Shown here piece by piece: positions 1-13,331 of a stretch of DNA of 64,000 bases. Positions within the stretch are counted from its first letter, which is position 1; each line of letters begins with the position of its first letter. The position numbers and the translations under genes are program-made. The DNA is taken from positions 1-64,000 of the forward strand of contig NW_027469546.1 in the NCBI RefSeq assembly GCF_051020765.1. The letters are read 5' to 3'. This DNA is from Lasioglossum baleicum. Its lineage: Eukaryota > Arthropoda > Insecta > Hymenoptera > Halictidae. A model generated the notes under the pieces. That model ran no database searches. It was not told the origin of the DNA and saw only the letters and a program-made list of their open reading frames with translations.

Positions 1-584
1 GTTATGCGTTATGCGTTATGCGTTATGCGTTATGCGTTATGCGTTATGCGTTATGCGTTATGCGTTATGCGTTATGCGTTATGCGTTATGCGTTATGCGT
101 TATGCGTTATGCGTTATGCGTTATGCGTTATGCGTTATGCGTTATGCGTTATGCGTTAAGCGTTATGCGTTATGCGTTATGAGCTATGCGTTAAGCGTTA
201 TGCGTTATGCATTATGCGTTATGCGTTATGCGTTATGCGTTATGCGTTATGCGTTATGCGTTATGCGTTATGCGTTATGCGTTATGCGTTATGCGTTATG
301 CGTTATGCGTTATGCGTTATGCGTTATGCGTTATGCGTTATGCGTTATGCGTTATCCGTTATGCGTTATGCGTTATCCGTTATGCGTTATGCGTTATGCG
401 TTATGCGTTATGCGTTATGCGTTATGCTTTATGCGTTATGCGTTATGCGTCTTGCGTTATCCGTTATGCGTTATCCGTTATGCGTTATGCGTTATGCGTT
501 ATGCGTTATGCGTTATGGGTTATGCGTTATGCGTTATGCATTATGCGTTACCCGTTATGCGTTAGGCGTTATGCGTTAAGCGTT
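1..584 (+). repeat. HOR-A, 3' part of a copy cut by the window start
   Basis: The order of variant units (AAGCGTT at 157, ATGAGCT at 179, ATGCATT at 207, ATGCTTT at 424, then ATGCGTC with TTGCGTT, ACCCGTT at 550, AGGCGTT at 564 and AAGCGTT at 578) matches the last part of the next HOR-A copy (ATGCTTT at 3819, ACCCGTT at 3931, AAGCGTT at 3959). I use the AAGCGTT that closes the ACCCGTT marker as the HOR boundary; this choice is arbitrary, since a tandem repeat has no natural start. Confidence 0.8.
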
Positions 585-3500
585 ATGCGTTATGCGTTAT
601 GCGTTATGCGTTATGCGTTATGCGCGATGCGTTATGCGTTATGCGTTATGCGTTATGCGTTATGCGTTATGCGTTATGTGTTATGCGTTATGCGTTATGC
701 GTTATGCGTTATGCGTTATGCGTTATGCGTTATGCGTTATGCGTTATGCGTTATGCGTTATGCGTTATGCGTTATGCGTTATGCGTTATGCGTTATGCGT
801 TATGCGTTATGCGTTATGCGTTATGCGTTATGCGTTATGCGTTATGCGTTATGCGTTATGCGTTATGCGTTATGCGTTATGCGTTATGCGTTATGCGTTA
901 TGCGTTATGCGTTATGCGTTATGCGTTATGCGTTATGCGTTATGCGTTATGCGTTATGCGTTATGCGTTATGCGTTGTGATTTATGCGTTATGCGTTATG
1001 CGGTTTGCGTTATGCGTTATGCGTTATGCGTTATGCGTCATGCGTTATGCGTTAAGCGTTATGGGCTATGCGTTAAGCGTTATGCGTTATGCGTTATGCG
1101 TTATGGGTTATGCGTTATGCGTAATTCGTTATGCGTTATGCGTTATGCGATATGCGTTATGCGTTATCCGTTATGCATTATGCGTTATGCGTTATGCGTT
1201 ATGCGTTATGGGCTATGCGTTATGCGTTAAGCGTTATGGGCTATGCGTTAAGCGTTATGCGTTATGCGTTATGGGTTATGCGTTATGCGTAATTCGTTAT
1301 GCGTTATGCGTTATGCGATATGCGTTATGCGTTATCCGTTATGCATTATGCGTTATGCGTTATGCGTTATCCGTTATGCGTTATGCGCGATGCGTTATGC
1401 GTTATGCGTTATGGGCTATGCGTTATGCGTTATCAGCTATGCGTTAAGCGTTATGCGTTATGCATTATGCGTTATGCGTTATGCGTAATGCGTTATGCGT
1501 TATGCGTTATGCGTTATGCGTTATGCGTTATGCGTTATGCGTTATGCGTTATGCGTTATGCGTTATCCGTTATGCGTTATGCGTTATGCGTTATCCGTTA
1601 TGCGTTATGCGTTATGCGTTATGCGTTATGCGTTATGCGTTAAGCGTTATGCGTTATGCGTTATGCGTTATGCGTTATGCGTTATGCGTTGTGCGTTATG
1701 CATTATGCGTTATGCGGTATGCGTTATGCGTTATGCGTTATGCGTTATGCGCGATGCGTTATGCGTTATGCGTTATGCGTTATGGGCTATGCGTTAAGCG
1801 TTATGCATTATGCGTTACGCGTTATGCGTTAGGCGTTATGCGTTAAGCGTTATGCGTTATGCGTTATGCGTTATGGGTTATGCGTTATGCGTTATGCGTT
1901 ATGCGTTATGCGTTATGCGTTATGCGTTATGCGTTATGCGTTATGCGTTATGCGTTATGCGTTATGCGTTATGCGTTATGCGTTAAGCGTTATGCGTTAT
2001 GCGTTATGCGTTATGCGTTATGCGTTATGCGTTATGCGTTATGCGTTATGCGTTATGCGTTATGCGTTATGCGTTATGCGTTATGCGTTATGCGTTATGC
2101 GTTATGCGTTATGCGTTATGCGTTATGCGTTATGCGTTATGCGTTATGCGTTATGCGTTATGCGTTATGCGTTATGCGTTATGCGTTATGCGTTATGCGT
2201 TATGCGTTATGCGTTATGCGTTATGCGTTATGCGTTATGCGTTATGCGTTATGCGTTATGCGTTATGCGTTATGCGTTATGCGTTATGCGTTATGCGTTA
2301 TGCGTTATGCGTTATGCGTTATGCGTTATGCGTTATGCGTTATGCGTTATGCGTTATGCGTTATGCGTTATGCGTTATGCGTTATGCGTTATGCGTTATG
2401 CGTTATGCGTTATGCGTTATGCGTTATGCGTTATGCGTTATGCGTTATGCGTTATGCGTTATGCGTTATGCGTTATGCGTTATGCGTTATGCGTTATGCG
2501 TTATGCGTTATGCGTTATGCGTTATGCGTTATGCGTTATGCGTTATGCGTTATGCGTTATGCGTTATGCGTTATGCGTTATGCGTTATGCGTTATGCGTT
2601 ATGCGTTATGCGTTATGCGTTATGCGTTATGCGTTATGCGTTATGCGTTATGCGTTATGCGTTATGCGTTATGCGTTATGCGTTATGTGTTATGCGTTAT
2701 GCGTTATCCGTTATGCGTTATCCGTTATGCGTTATGCGTTAAGCGTTATGCGTTATGCGTTATGCGTTATGAGCTATGCGTTAAGCGTTATGCGTTATGC
2801 ATTATGCGTTATGCGTTATGCGTAATGCGTTATGCGTTATGCGTTATGCGTTATGCGTTATGCGTAATGCGTTATGCGTTATGCGTTATGCGTTATGCGT
2901 TATGCGTTATGCGTTATGCGTTATGCGTTATGCGTTATGCGTTAAGCGTTATGCGTTATGCGTTATGCGTTATGGGCTATGCGTTATGCGTTATGCGTTA
3001 TGCGTTATGCGTTATCCGTTATGCGTTATGCGTTATCCGTTATGCGTTATGCGTTATGCGTTATGCGTTATGCGTTATGCGCTATGCGTTATGCGTTATG
3101 CGTTATGCGTTATGCGTTATGCGTTATGCGTTATGCGTTATGCGTTATGCGTTATGCGTTATGCGTTATGCGTTATGCGTTATGCGTTATGCGTTATGCG
3201 TTATGCGTTATGCGTTATGCGTTATGCGTTATGCGTTATGCGTTATGCGTTATGCGTTATGCGTTGTGATTTATGCGTTATGCGTTATGCGGTTTGCGTT
3301 ATGCGTTATGCGTTATGCGTTATGCGTCATGCGTTATGCGTTATGCGTTATGCGTTATGCGTTATGCGTTATGCGTCATGCGTTATGCGTTATGCGTTAT
3401 GCGTTATGCGTTATGCGCTATGCGTTATGCGTTATGCGTTATGCGTTATGCGTTATGCGTTATGCGTTATGCGTTATGCGTTATGCGTTATGCGTTATGC

Positions 3501-3965
3501 GTTATGCGTTATGCGTTATGCGTTATGCGTTATGCGTTATGCGTTATGCGTTATGCGTTATGCGTTATGCGTTATGCGTTATGCGTTATGCGTTATGCGT
3601 TATGCGTTATGCGTTATGCGTTATGCGTTATGCGTTATGCGTTATGCGTTATGCGTTATGCGTTATGCGTTATGCGTTATGCGTTATGCGTTATGCGTTA
3701 TGCGTTATGCGTTATGCGTTATGCGTTATGCGTTATGCGTTATCCGTTATGCGTTATGCGTTATGCGTTATCCGTTATGCGTTATGCGTTATGCGTTATG
3801 CGTTATGCGTTATGCGTTATGCTTTATGCGTTATGCGTTATGCGTCTTGCGTTATCCGTTATGCGTTATGCGTTATGCGTTATGCGTTATGCGTTATGGG
3901 TTATGCGTTATGCGTTATGCATTATGCGTTACCCGTTATGCGTTAGGCGTTATGCGTTAAGCGTT
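585..3965 (+). repeat. HOR-A copy 1 (3,381 bp, 483 units)
   Basis: It runs from one ACCCGTT/AGGCGTT/AAGCGTT marker to the next. Landmarks in order: ATGCGCG at 620, ATGTGTT at 676, a 42-unit pure run at 683-976, GTGATTT at 977 followed by ATGCGGT-TTGCGTT, a variant-rich stretch from about 1050 ending near ATCAGCT at 1432, ACGCGTT with AGGCGTT at 1817, a 99-unit pure run at 1992-2684, ATGTGTT at 2685, a second GTGATTT at 3266, ATCCGTT at 3742, ATGCTTT at 3819 and ACCCGTT at 3931. It aligns with copy 2 at offsets of 3,353 to 3,388 bp, all multiples of 7. Confidence 0.88.
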
Positions 3966-6900
3966 ATGCGTTATGCGTTATGCGTTATGCGTTATGCGTT
4001 ATGCGCGATGCGTTATGCGTTATGCGTTATGCGTTATGCGTTATGCGTTATGCGTTATGCGTTATGTGTTATGCGTTATGCGTTATGCGTTATGCGTTAT
4101 GCGTTATGCGTTATGCGTTATGCGTTATGCGTTATGCGTTATGCGTTATGCGTTATGCGTTATGCGTTATGCGTTATGCGTTATGCGTTATGCGTTATGC
4201 GTTATGCGTTATGCGTTATGCGTTATGCGTTATGCGTTATGCGTTATGCGTTATGCGTTATGCGTTATGCGTTATGCGTTATGCGTTATGCGTTATGCGT
4301 TATGCGTTATGCGTTATGCGTTATGCGTTATGCGTTGTGATTTATGCGTTATGCGTTATGCGGTTTGCGTTATGCGTTATGCGTTATGCGTTATGCGTCA
4401 TGCGTTATGCGTTAAGCGTTATGGGCTATGCGTTAAGCGTTATGCGTTATGCGTTATGCGTTATGGGTTATGCGTTATGCGTAATTCGTTATGCGTTATG
4501 CGTTATGCGATATGCGTTATGCGTTATCCGTTATGCATTATGCGTTATGCGTTATGCGTTATGCGTTATGGGCTATGCGTTATGCGTTAAGCGTTATGGG
4601 CTATGCGTTAAGCGTTATGCGTTATGCGTTATGCGTTATGGGTTATGCGTTATGCGTAATTCGTTATGCGTTATGCGTTATGCGATATGCGTTATGCGTT
4701 ATCCGTTATGCATTATGCGTTATGCGTTATGCGTTATCCGTTATGCGTTATGCGCGATGCGTTATGCGTTATGCGTTATGGGCTATGCGTTATGCGTTAT
4801 CAGCTATGCGTTAAGCGTTATGCGTTATGCATTATGCGTTATGCGTTATGCGTAATGCGTTATGCGTTATGCGTTATGCGTTATGCGTTATGCGTTATGC
4901 GTTATGCGTTATGCGTTATGCGTTATGCGTTATCCGTTATGCGTTATGCGTTATGCGTTATGCGTTATCCGTTATGCGTTATGCGTTATGCGTTATGCGT
5001 GATGCGTTATGCGTTAAGCGTTATGCGTTATGCGTTATGCGTTATGCGTTATGCGTTATGCGTTGTGCGTTATGCATTATGCGTTATGCGGTATGCGTTA
5101 TGCGTTATGCGTTATGCGTTATGCGCGATGCGTTATGCGTTATGCGTTATGCGTTATGGGCTATGCGTTAAGCGTTATGCATTATGCGTTACGCGTTATG
5201 CGTTAGGCGTTATGCGTTAAGCGTTATGCGTTATGCGTTATGCGTTATGGGTTATGCGTTATGCGTTATGCGTTATGCGTTATGCGTTATGCGTTATGCG
5301 TTATGCGTTATGCGTTATGCGTTATGCGTTATGCGTTATGCGTTATGCGTTATGCGTTAAGCGTTATGCGTTATGCGTTATGCGTTATGCGTTATGCGTT
5401 ATGCGTTATGCGTTATGCGTTATGCGTTATGCGTTATGCGTTATGCGTTATGCGTTATGCGTTATGCGTTATGCGTTATGCGTTATGCGTTATGCGTTAT
5501 GCGTTATGCGTTATGCGTTATGCGTTATGCGTTATGCGTTATGCGTTATGCGTTATGCGTTATGCGTTATGCGTTATGCGTTATGCGTTATGCGTTATGC
5601 GTTATGCGTTATGCGTTATGCGTTATGCGTTATGCGTTATGCGTTATGCGTTATGCGTTATGCGTTATGCGTTATGCGTTATGCGTTATGCGTTATGCGT
5701 TATGCGTTATGCGTTATGCGTTATGCGTTATGCGTTATGCGTTATGCGTTATGCGTTATGCGTTATGCGTTATGCGTTATGCGTTATGCGTTATGCGTTA
5801 TGCGTTATGCGTTATGCGTTATGCGTTATGCGTTATGCGTTATGCGTTATGCGTTATGCGTTATGCGTTATGCGTTATGCGTTATGCGTTATGCGTTATG
5901 CGTTATGCGTTATGCGTTATGCGTTATGCGTTATGCGTTATGCGTTATGCGTTATGCGTTATGCGTTATGCGTTATGCGTTATGCGTTATGCGTTATGCG
6001 TTATGCGTTATGCGTTATGCGTTATGCGTTATGTGTTATGCGTTATGCGTTATCCGTTATGCGTTATCCGTTATGCGTTATGCGTTAAGCGTTATGCGTT
6101 ATGCGTTATGCGTTATGAGCTATGCGTTAAGCGTTATGCGTTATGCATTATGCGTTATGCGTTATGCGTAATGCGTTATGCGTTATGCGTTATGCGTTAT
6201 GCGTTATGCGTAATGCGTTATGCGTTATGCGTTATGCGTTATGCGTTATGCGTTATGCGTTATGCGTTATGCGTTATGCGTTAAGCGTTATGCGTTATGC
6301 GTTATGCGTTATGGGCTATGCGTTATGCGTTATGCGTTATGCGTTATGCGTTATCCGTTATGCGTTATGCGTTATCCGTTATGCGTTATGCGTTATGCGT
6401 TATGCGTTATGCGTTATGCGCTATGCGTTATGCGTTATGCGTTATGCGTTATGCGTTATGCGTTATGCGTTATGCGTTATGCGTTATGCGTTATGCGTTA
6501 TGCGTTATGCGTTATGCGTTATGCGTTATGCGTTATGCGTTATGCGTTATGCGTTATGCGTTATGCGTTATGCGTTATGCGTTATGCGTTATGCGTTATG
6601 CGTTATGCGTTATGCGTTGTGATTTATGCGTTATGCGTTATGCGGTTTGCGTTATGCGTTATGCGTTATGCGTCATGCGTTATGCGTTATGCGTTATGCG
6701 TTATGCGTTATGCGTTATGCGTTATGCGTTATGCGTTATGCGTTATGCGTTATGCGTTATGCGCTATGCGTTATGCGTTATGCGTTATGCGTTATGCGTT
6801 ATGCGTTATGCGTTATGCGTTATGCGTTATGCGTTATGCGTTATGCGTTATGCGTTATGCGTTATGCGTTATGCGTTATGCGTTATGCGTTATGCGTTAT

Positions 6901-7017
6901 GCGTTATGCGTTATGCGTTATGCGTTATGCGTTATGCGTTATGCGTTATGCGTTATGCGTTATGCGTTATGCGTTATGCGTTATGCGTTATGCGTTATGC
7001 GTTATGCGTTATGCGTT
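3966..7017 (+). repeat. HOR-A copy 2, 3' end missing
   Basis: Variant order follows copy 1: ATGCGCG at 4001 (offset 3381), ATGTGTT at 4064 (3388), GTGATTT at 4337 (3360), ATCAGCT at 4799 (3367), ACGCGTT at 5191 (3374), pure run 5366-6030, ATGTGTT at 6031, second GTGATTT at 6619 (3353). The drifting offset shows whole-unit gains and losses inside runs. The copy lacks the ATGCTTT and ACCCGTT segment that closes copy 1. From about 7018 it passes into sequence matching position about 1050 onward of the HOR, so a recombination or deletion junction lies near 7.02-7.10 kb. Confidence 0.82.
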
Positions 7018-9943
7018 ATCCGTTATGCGATATGCGTTATGCGTTATGCGTTATGCGTTATCCGTTATGCGTTATGCGCGATGCGTTATGCGTTAAGCGT
7101 TATGGGCTATGCGTTAAGCGTTATGCGTTATGCGTTATGCGTTATGGGTTATGCGTTATGCGTAATTCGTTATGCGTTATGCGTTATGCGATATGCGTTA
7201 TGCGTTATCCGTTATGCATTATGCGTTATGCGTTATGCGTTATCCGTTATGCGTTATGCGCGATGCGTTATGCGTTATGCGTTATGGGCTATGCGTTATG
7301 CGTTATCAGCTATGCGTTAAGCGTTATGCGTTATGCGTTATGCGTTATGCGTTATGCGTAATGCGTTATGCGTTATGCGTTATGCGTTATGCGTTATGCG
7401 TTATGCGTTATGCGTTATGCGTTATGCGTTATGCGTTATGCGTTATGCGTTATGCGTTATGCGTTATGCGTTATGCGTTATGCGTTAAGCGTTATGCGTT
7501 ATGCGTTATGCGTTATGCGTTATGCGTTATGCGTTATGCGTTATGCGTTATGCGTTATGCGTTATGCGTTATGCGTTATCCGTTATGCGTTATGCGTTAT
7601 GCGTTATGCGTTATGCGTTATGCGTTATGCGTTATGCGTTATGCGTTATGCGTTATGCGTTATGCGTTATGCGTTATGCGTTATGCGTTATGCGTTATGC
7701 GTTATGCGTTATGCGTTATGCGTTATGCGTTATGCGTTATGCGTTATGCGTTATGCGTTATGCGTTATGCGTTATGCGTTATGCGTTATGCGTTATGCGT
7801 TATGCGTTATGCGTTATGCGTTATGCGTTATGCGTTATGCGTTATGCGTTATGCGTTATGCGTTATGCGTTATGCGTTATGCGTTATGCGTTATGCGTTA
7901 TGCGTTATGCGTTATGCGTTATGCGTTATGCGTTATGCGTTATGCGTTATGCGTTATGCGTTATGCGTTATGCGTTATGCGTTATGCGTTATGCGTTATG
8001 CGTTATGCGTTATGCGTTATGCGTTATGCGTTATGCGTTATGCGTTATGCGTTATGCGTTATGCGTTATGCGTTATGCGTTATGCGTTATGCGTTATGCG
8101 TTATGCGTTATGCGTTATGCGTTATGCGTTATGCGTTATGCGTTATGCGTTATGCGTTATGCGTTATGCGTTATGCGTTATGCGTTATGCGTTATGCGTT
8201 ATGCGTTATGCGTTATGCGTTATGCGTTATGCGTTATGCGTTATGCGTTATGCGTTATGCGTTATGCGTTATGCGTTATGTGTTATGCGTTATGCGTTAT
8301 CCGTTATGCGTTATCCGTTATGCGTTATGCGTTAAGCGTTATGCGTTATGCGTTATGCGTTATGAGCTATGCGTTAAGCGTTATGCGTTATGCGTTATGC
8401 GTTATGCGTTATGCGTAATGCGTTATGCGTTATGCGTTATGCGTTATGCGTTATGCGTAATGCGTTATGCGTTATGCGTTATGCGTTATGCGTTATGCGT
8501 TATGCGTTATGCGTTATGCGTTATGCGTTATCCGTTATGCGTTATGCGTTATCCGTTATGCGTTATGCGTTATGCGTTATGCGTTATGCGTTATGCGCTA
8601 TGCGTTATGCGTTATGCGTTATGCGTTATGCGTTATGCGTTATGCGTTATGCGTTATGCGTTATGCGTTATGCGTTATGCGTTATGCGTTATGCGTTATG
8701 CGTTATGCGTTATGCGTTATGCGTTATGCGTTATGCGTTATGCGTTATGCGTTATGCGTTATGCGTTATGCGTTATGCGTTATGCGTTATGCGTTATGCG
8801 TTATGCGTTATGCGTTATGCGTTATGCGTTATGCGTTATGCGTTATGCGTTATGCGTTATGCGTTATGCGTTATGCGTTATGCGTTATGCGTTATGCGTT
8901 ATGCGTTATGCGTTATGCGTTATGCGTTATGCGTTATGCGTTATGCGTTATGCGTTATGCGTTATGCGTTATGCGTTATGTGTTATGCGTTATGCGTTAT
9001 CCGTTATGCGTTATCCGTTATGCGTTATGCGTTATGCGTTATGCGTTATGCGTTATGCGTTATGCGTTATGCGTTATGCGTTATGCGTTATGCGTTATGC
9101 GTTATGCGTTATGCGTTATGCGTTATGCGTTATGCGTTATGCGTTATGCGTTATGCGTTATGCGTTATGCGTTATGCGTTATGCGTTATGCGTTATGCGT
9201 TGTGATTTATGCGTTATGCGTTATGCGGTTTGCGTTATGCGTTATGCGTTATGCGTTATGCGTCATGCGTTATGCGTTATGCGTTATGCGTTATGCGTTA
9301 TGCGTTATGCGTTATGCGTTATGCGTAATGCGTTATGCGTTATGCGTTATGCGTTATGCGTTATGCGTAATGCGTTATGCGTTATGCGTTATGCGTTATG
9401 CGTTATGCGTTATGCGTTATGCGTTATGCGTTATGCGTTATCCGTTATGCGTTATGCGTTATCCGTTATGCGTTATGCGTTATGCGTTATGCGTTATGCG
9501 TTATGCGCTATGCGTTAAGCGTTATGCGTTATGCATTATGCGTTATGCGTTATGCGTTATGCGTTATGCGTTATGCGTTATGCGTTATGCGTTATGCGTT
9601 ATGCGTTATGCGTTATGCGTTATGCGTTATGCGTTATGCGTTATGCGTTATGCGTTATGCGTTATGCGTTATGCGTTATCCGTTATGCGTTATGCGTTAT
9701 GCGTTATCCGTTATGCGTTATGCGTTATGCGTTATGCGTTATGCGTTATGCGTTATGCGTTATGCGTTATGCGTTATGCGTTATGCGTTATGCTTTATGC
9801 GTTATGCGTTATGCGTCTTGCGTTATCCGTTATGCGTTATGCGTTATGCGTTATGCGTTATGCGTTATGCGTTATGGGTTATGCGTTATGCGTTATGCAT
9901 TATGCGTTACCCGTTATGCGTTAGGCGTTATGCGTTAAGCGTT
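7018..9943 (+). repeat. HOR-A copy 3, 5' end missing and one internal segment doubled
   Basis: It begins inside the HOR at the variant-rich segment (ATCAGCT at 7305), continues through a pure run at 7585-8277 and ATGTGTT at 8278, then repeats part of itself: a second ATGTGTT with the same ATCCGTT pair lies at 8978, 700 bp (100 units) downstream. GTGATTT follows at 9202, ATGCTTT near 9792, ACCCGTT at 9909 and the closing AAGCGTT at 9937-9943. The first GTGATTT of the HOR is absent because the 5' part is missing. Confidence 0.78.
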
Positions 9944-12900
9944 ATGCGTTATTCGTTATGCGTTATGCGTTATGCGTTATGCGCGATGCGTTATGCGTTA
10001 TGCGTTATGCGTTACGCGTTATGTGTTATGCGTTATGCGTTATGTGTTATGCGTTATGCGTTATGCGTTATGCGTTATGCGTTATGCGTTATGCGTTATG
10101 CGTTATGCGTTATGCGTTATGCGTTATGCGTTATGCGTTATGCGTTATGCGTTATGCGTTATGCGTTATGCGTTATGCGTTATGCGTTATGCGTTATGCG
10201 TTATGCGTTATGCGTTATGCGTTATGCGTTATGCGTTATGCGTTTTGCGTTATGCGTTATGCGTTATGCGTTATGCGTTGTGATTTATGCGTTATGCGTT
10301 ATGCGGTTTGCGTTATGCGTTATGCGTTATGCGTTATGCGTTATGCGTCATGCGTTATGCGTTAAGCGTTATGGGCTATGCGTTAAGCGTTATGCGTTAT
10401 GCGTTATGCGTTATGGGTTATGCGTTATGCGTAATTCGTTATGCGTTATGCGTTATGCGATATGCGTTATGCGTTATCCGTTATGCATTATGCGTTATGC
10501 GTTATGCGTTATGCGTTATGCGTTATGGGCTATGCGTTATGCGTTAAGCGTTATGGGCTATGCGTTAAGCGTTATGCGTTATGCGTTATGCGTTATGGGT
10601 TATGCGTTATGCGTAATTCGTTATGCGTTATGCGTTATGCGATATGCGTTATGCGTTATCCGTTATGCATTATGCGTTATGCGTTATGCGTTATCCGTTA
10701 TGCGTTATGCGCGATGCGTTATGCGTTATGCGTTATGGGCTATGCGTTATGCGTTATCAGCTATGCGTTAAGCGTTATGCGTTATGCATTATGCGTTATG
10801 CGTTATGCGTAATGCGTTATGCGTTATGCGTTATGCGTTATGCGTTATGCGTTATGCGTTATGCGTTATGCGTTATGCGTTATGCGTTATGCGTTATGCG
10901 TTATGCGTTATGCGTTATGCGTTATGCGTTTTGCGTTATGCGTTATCCGTTATGCGTTATGCGTTATGCGTTATCCGTTATGCGTTATGCGTTATGCGTT
11001 ATGCGTTATGCGTTATGCGTTATGCGTTAAGCGTTATGCGTTATGCGTTATGCGTTATGCGTTATGCGTTATGCGTTATGCGTTGTGCGTTATGCATTAT
11101 GCGTTATGCGGTATGCGTTATGCGTTATGCGTTATGCGTTATGCGTTATGCGTTATGCGTTATGCGTTATGCGTTATGCGTTATGCGTTATGCTTTATGC
11201 GTTATGCGTTATGCGTCTTGCGTTATCCGTTATGCGTTATGCGTTATGCGTTATGCGTTATGCGTTATGCGTTATGCGTTATGCGTTATGGGTTATGCGT
11301 TATGCGTAATTCGTTATGCGTTATGCGTTATGCGATATGCGTTATGCGTAATCCGTTATGCATTATGCGTTAAGCGTTATGCGTTATCCGTTATGCGTTA
11401 TGCGCGATGCGTTATGCGTTATGCGTTATGGGCTATGCGTTATGCGTTATCAGCTATGCGTTAAGCGTTATGCGTTATGCATTATGCGTTATGCGTTATG
11501 CGTAATGCGTTATGCGTAATGCGTTATGCGTTATGCGTTATGCGTTATGCGTTATGCGTTATGCGTTATGCGTTATGCGTTATGCGTTATGGGTTATGGG
11601 TTATGCGTTATGCGTTATGCGTTTTGCATTATGAGCTATGCGTTAAGCGTTATGCGTTATGCATTATGCGTTATGCGTTATGCGTAATGCGTTATGCGTT
11701 AAGCGTTATGCGTTATGCGTTATGCGTTATGCGTTATGCGTTATGCGTTATGCGTTATGCGTTATGGGCTATGCGTTAAGCGTTATGCGTTATGCATTAT
11801 GCGTTACGCGTTATGCGTTAGGCGTTATGCGTTAAGCGTTATGCGTTATGCGTTATGCGTTATGTGTTATGCGTTATGCGTTATGCGTTATGCGTTATGC
11901 GTTATGCGTTATGCGTTATGCGTTATGCGTTATGCGTTATGCGTTATGCGTTATGCGTTAAGCGTTATGCGTTATGCGTTATGCGTTATGCGTTATGCGT
12001 TATGCGTTATGCGTTATGCGTTATGCGTTATGCGTTATGCGTTATGCGTTATGCGTTATGCGTTATGCGTTATGCGTTATGCGTTATGCGTTATGCGTTA
12101 TGCGTTATGCGTTATGCGTTATGCGTTATGCGTTATGCGTTATGCGTTATGCGTTATGCGGTTTGCGTTATGCGTTATGCGTTATGCGTTATGCGTCATG
12201 CGTTATGCGTTATGCGTTATGCGTTATGCGTTATGCGTTATGCGTTATGCGTTATGCGTTATGCGCTATGCGTTATGCGTTATGCGTTATGCGTTATGCG
12301 TTATGCGTTATGCGTTATGCGTTATCCGTTATGCGTTATGCGTTATCCGTTATGCGTTATGCGTTATGCGTTATGCGTTATGCGTTATGCGTTATGCGTT
12401 ATGCGTTATGCGTTATGCGTTATGCGTTATGCGTTATGCGTTATGCGTTATGCGTTTTGCGTTATGCGTTATGCGTTATGCGTTATGCGTTATGCGTTAT
12501 GCGTTATGCGTTATGCGTTATGCGTTATCCGTTATGCGTTATGCGTTATCCGTTATGCGTTATGCGCGATGCGTTATGCGTTAAGCGTTATGGGCTATGC
12601 GTTAAGCGTTATGCGTTATGCGTTATGCGTTATGGGTTATGCGTTATGCGTAATTCGTTATGCGTTATGCGTTATGCGATATGCGTTATGCGTTATCCGT
12701 TATGCATTATGCGTTATGCGTTATGCGTTATCCGTTATGCGTTATGCGCGATGCGTTATGCGTTATGGGCTATGCGTTATGCGTTATCAGCTATGCGTTA
12801 TGCGTTATGCGTAATGCGTTATGCGTTATGCGTTATGCGTTATGCGTTATGCGTTATGCGTTATGCGTTATGCGTTATGCGTTATGCGTTATGCGTTATG

Positions 12901-13331
12901 CGTTATGCGTTATGCGTTATGCGTTATGCGTTATGCGTTTTGCGTTATGCGTTATCCGTTATGCGTTATGCGTTATGCGTTATCCGTTATGCGTTATGCG
13001 TTATGCGTTATGCGTTATGCGTTATGCGTTATGCGTTATCCGTTATGCGTTATGCGTTATGCGTTATGCGTTATGCGTTATGCGTTATCCGTTATGCGTT
13101 ATGCGTTATGCGTTATCCGTTATGCGTTATGCGTTATGCGTTATGCGTTATGCGTTATGCGTTATGCGTTATGCGTTATGCTTTATGCGTTATGCGTTAT
13201 GCGTCTTGCGTTATCCGTTATGCGTTATGCGTTATGCGTTATGCGTTATGCGTTATGCGTTATGGGTTATGCGTTATGCGTTATGCATTATGCGTTACCC
13301 GTTATGCGTTAGGCGTTATGCGTTAAGCGTT
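9944..13331 (+). repeat. HOR-A derivative copy 4 (3,388 bp, 484 units), rearranged
   Basis: The copy starts with a private ATTCGTT at 9951 and ends at the ACCCGTT marker at 13297 with AAGCGTT at 13325. It contains the last GTGATTT of the window (10280) and three copies of the variant-rich segment ending in ATCAGCT (10756, 11449, 12786), where copy 1 has one. The unit pair ATGCGGT-TTGCGTT recurs near 12160 and 13445 without its GTGATTT partner. A doublet of adjacent ATGGGTT units appears for the first time near 11588. The 10.4-11.9 kb part is repeated at 13.5-14.9 kb. Confidence 0.75.

Noticed and set aside
1859..3946. Long + strand open reading frame of 695 codons, and many similar ones across the window
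   Set aside because: It is the MRYALCV heptad read from a stop-free 7-mer. Equivalent frames overlap it on the same strand, ends fall at random variant units, and there is no unique terminal sequence, ribosome site, intron signal or codon bias.
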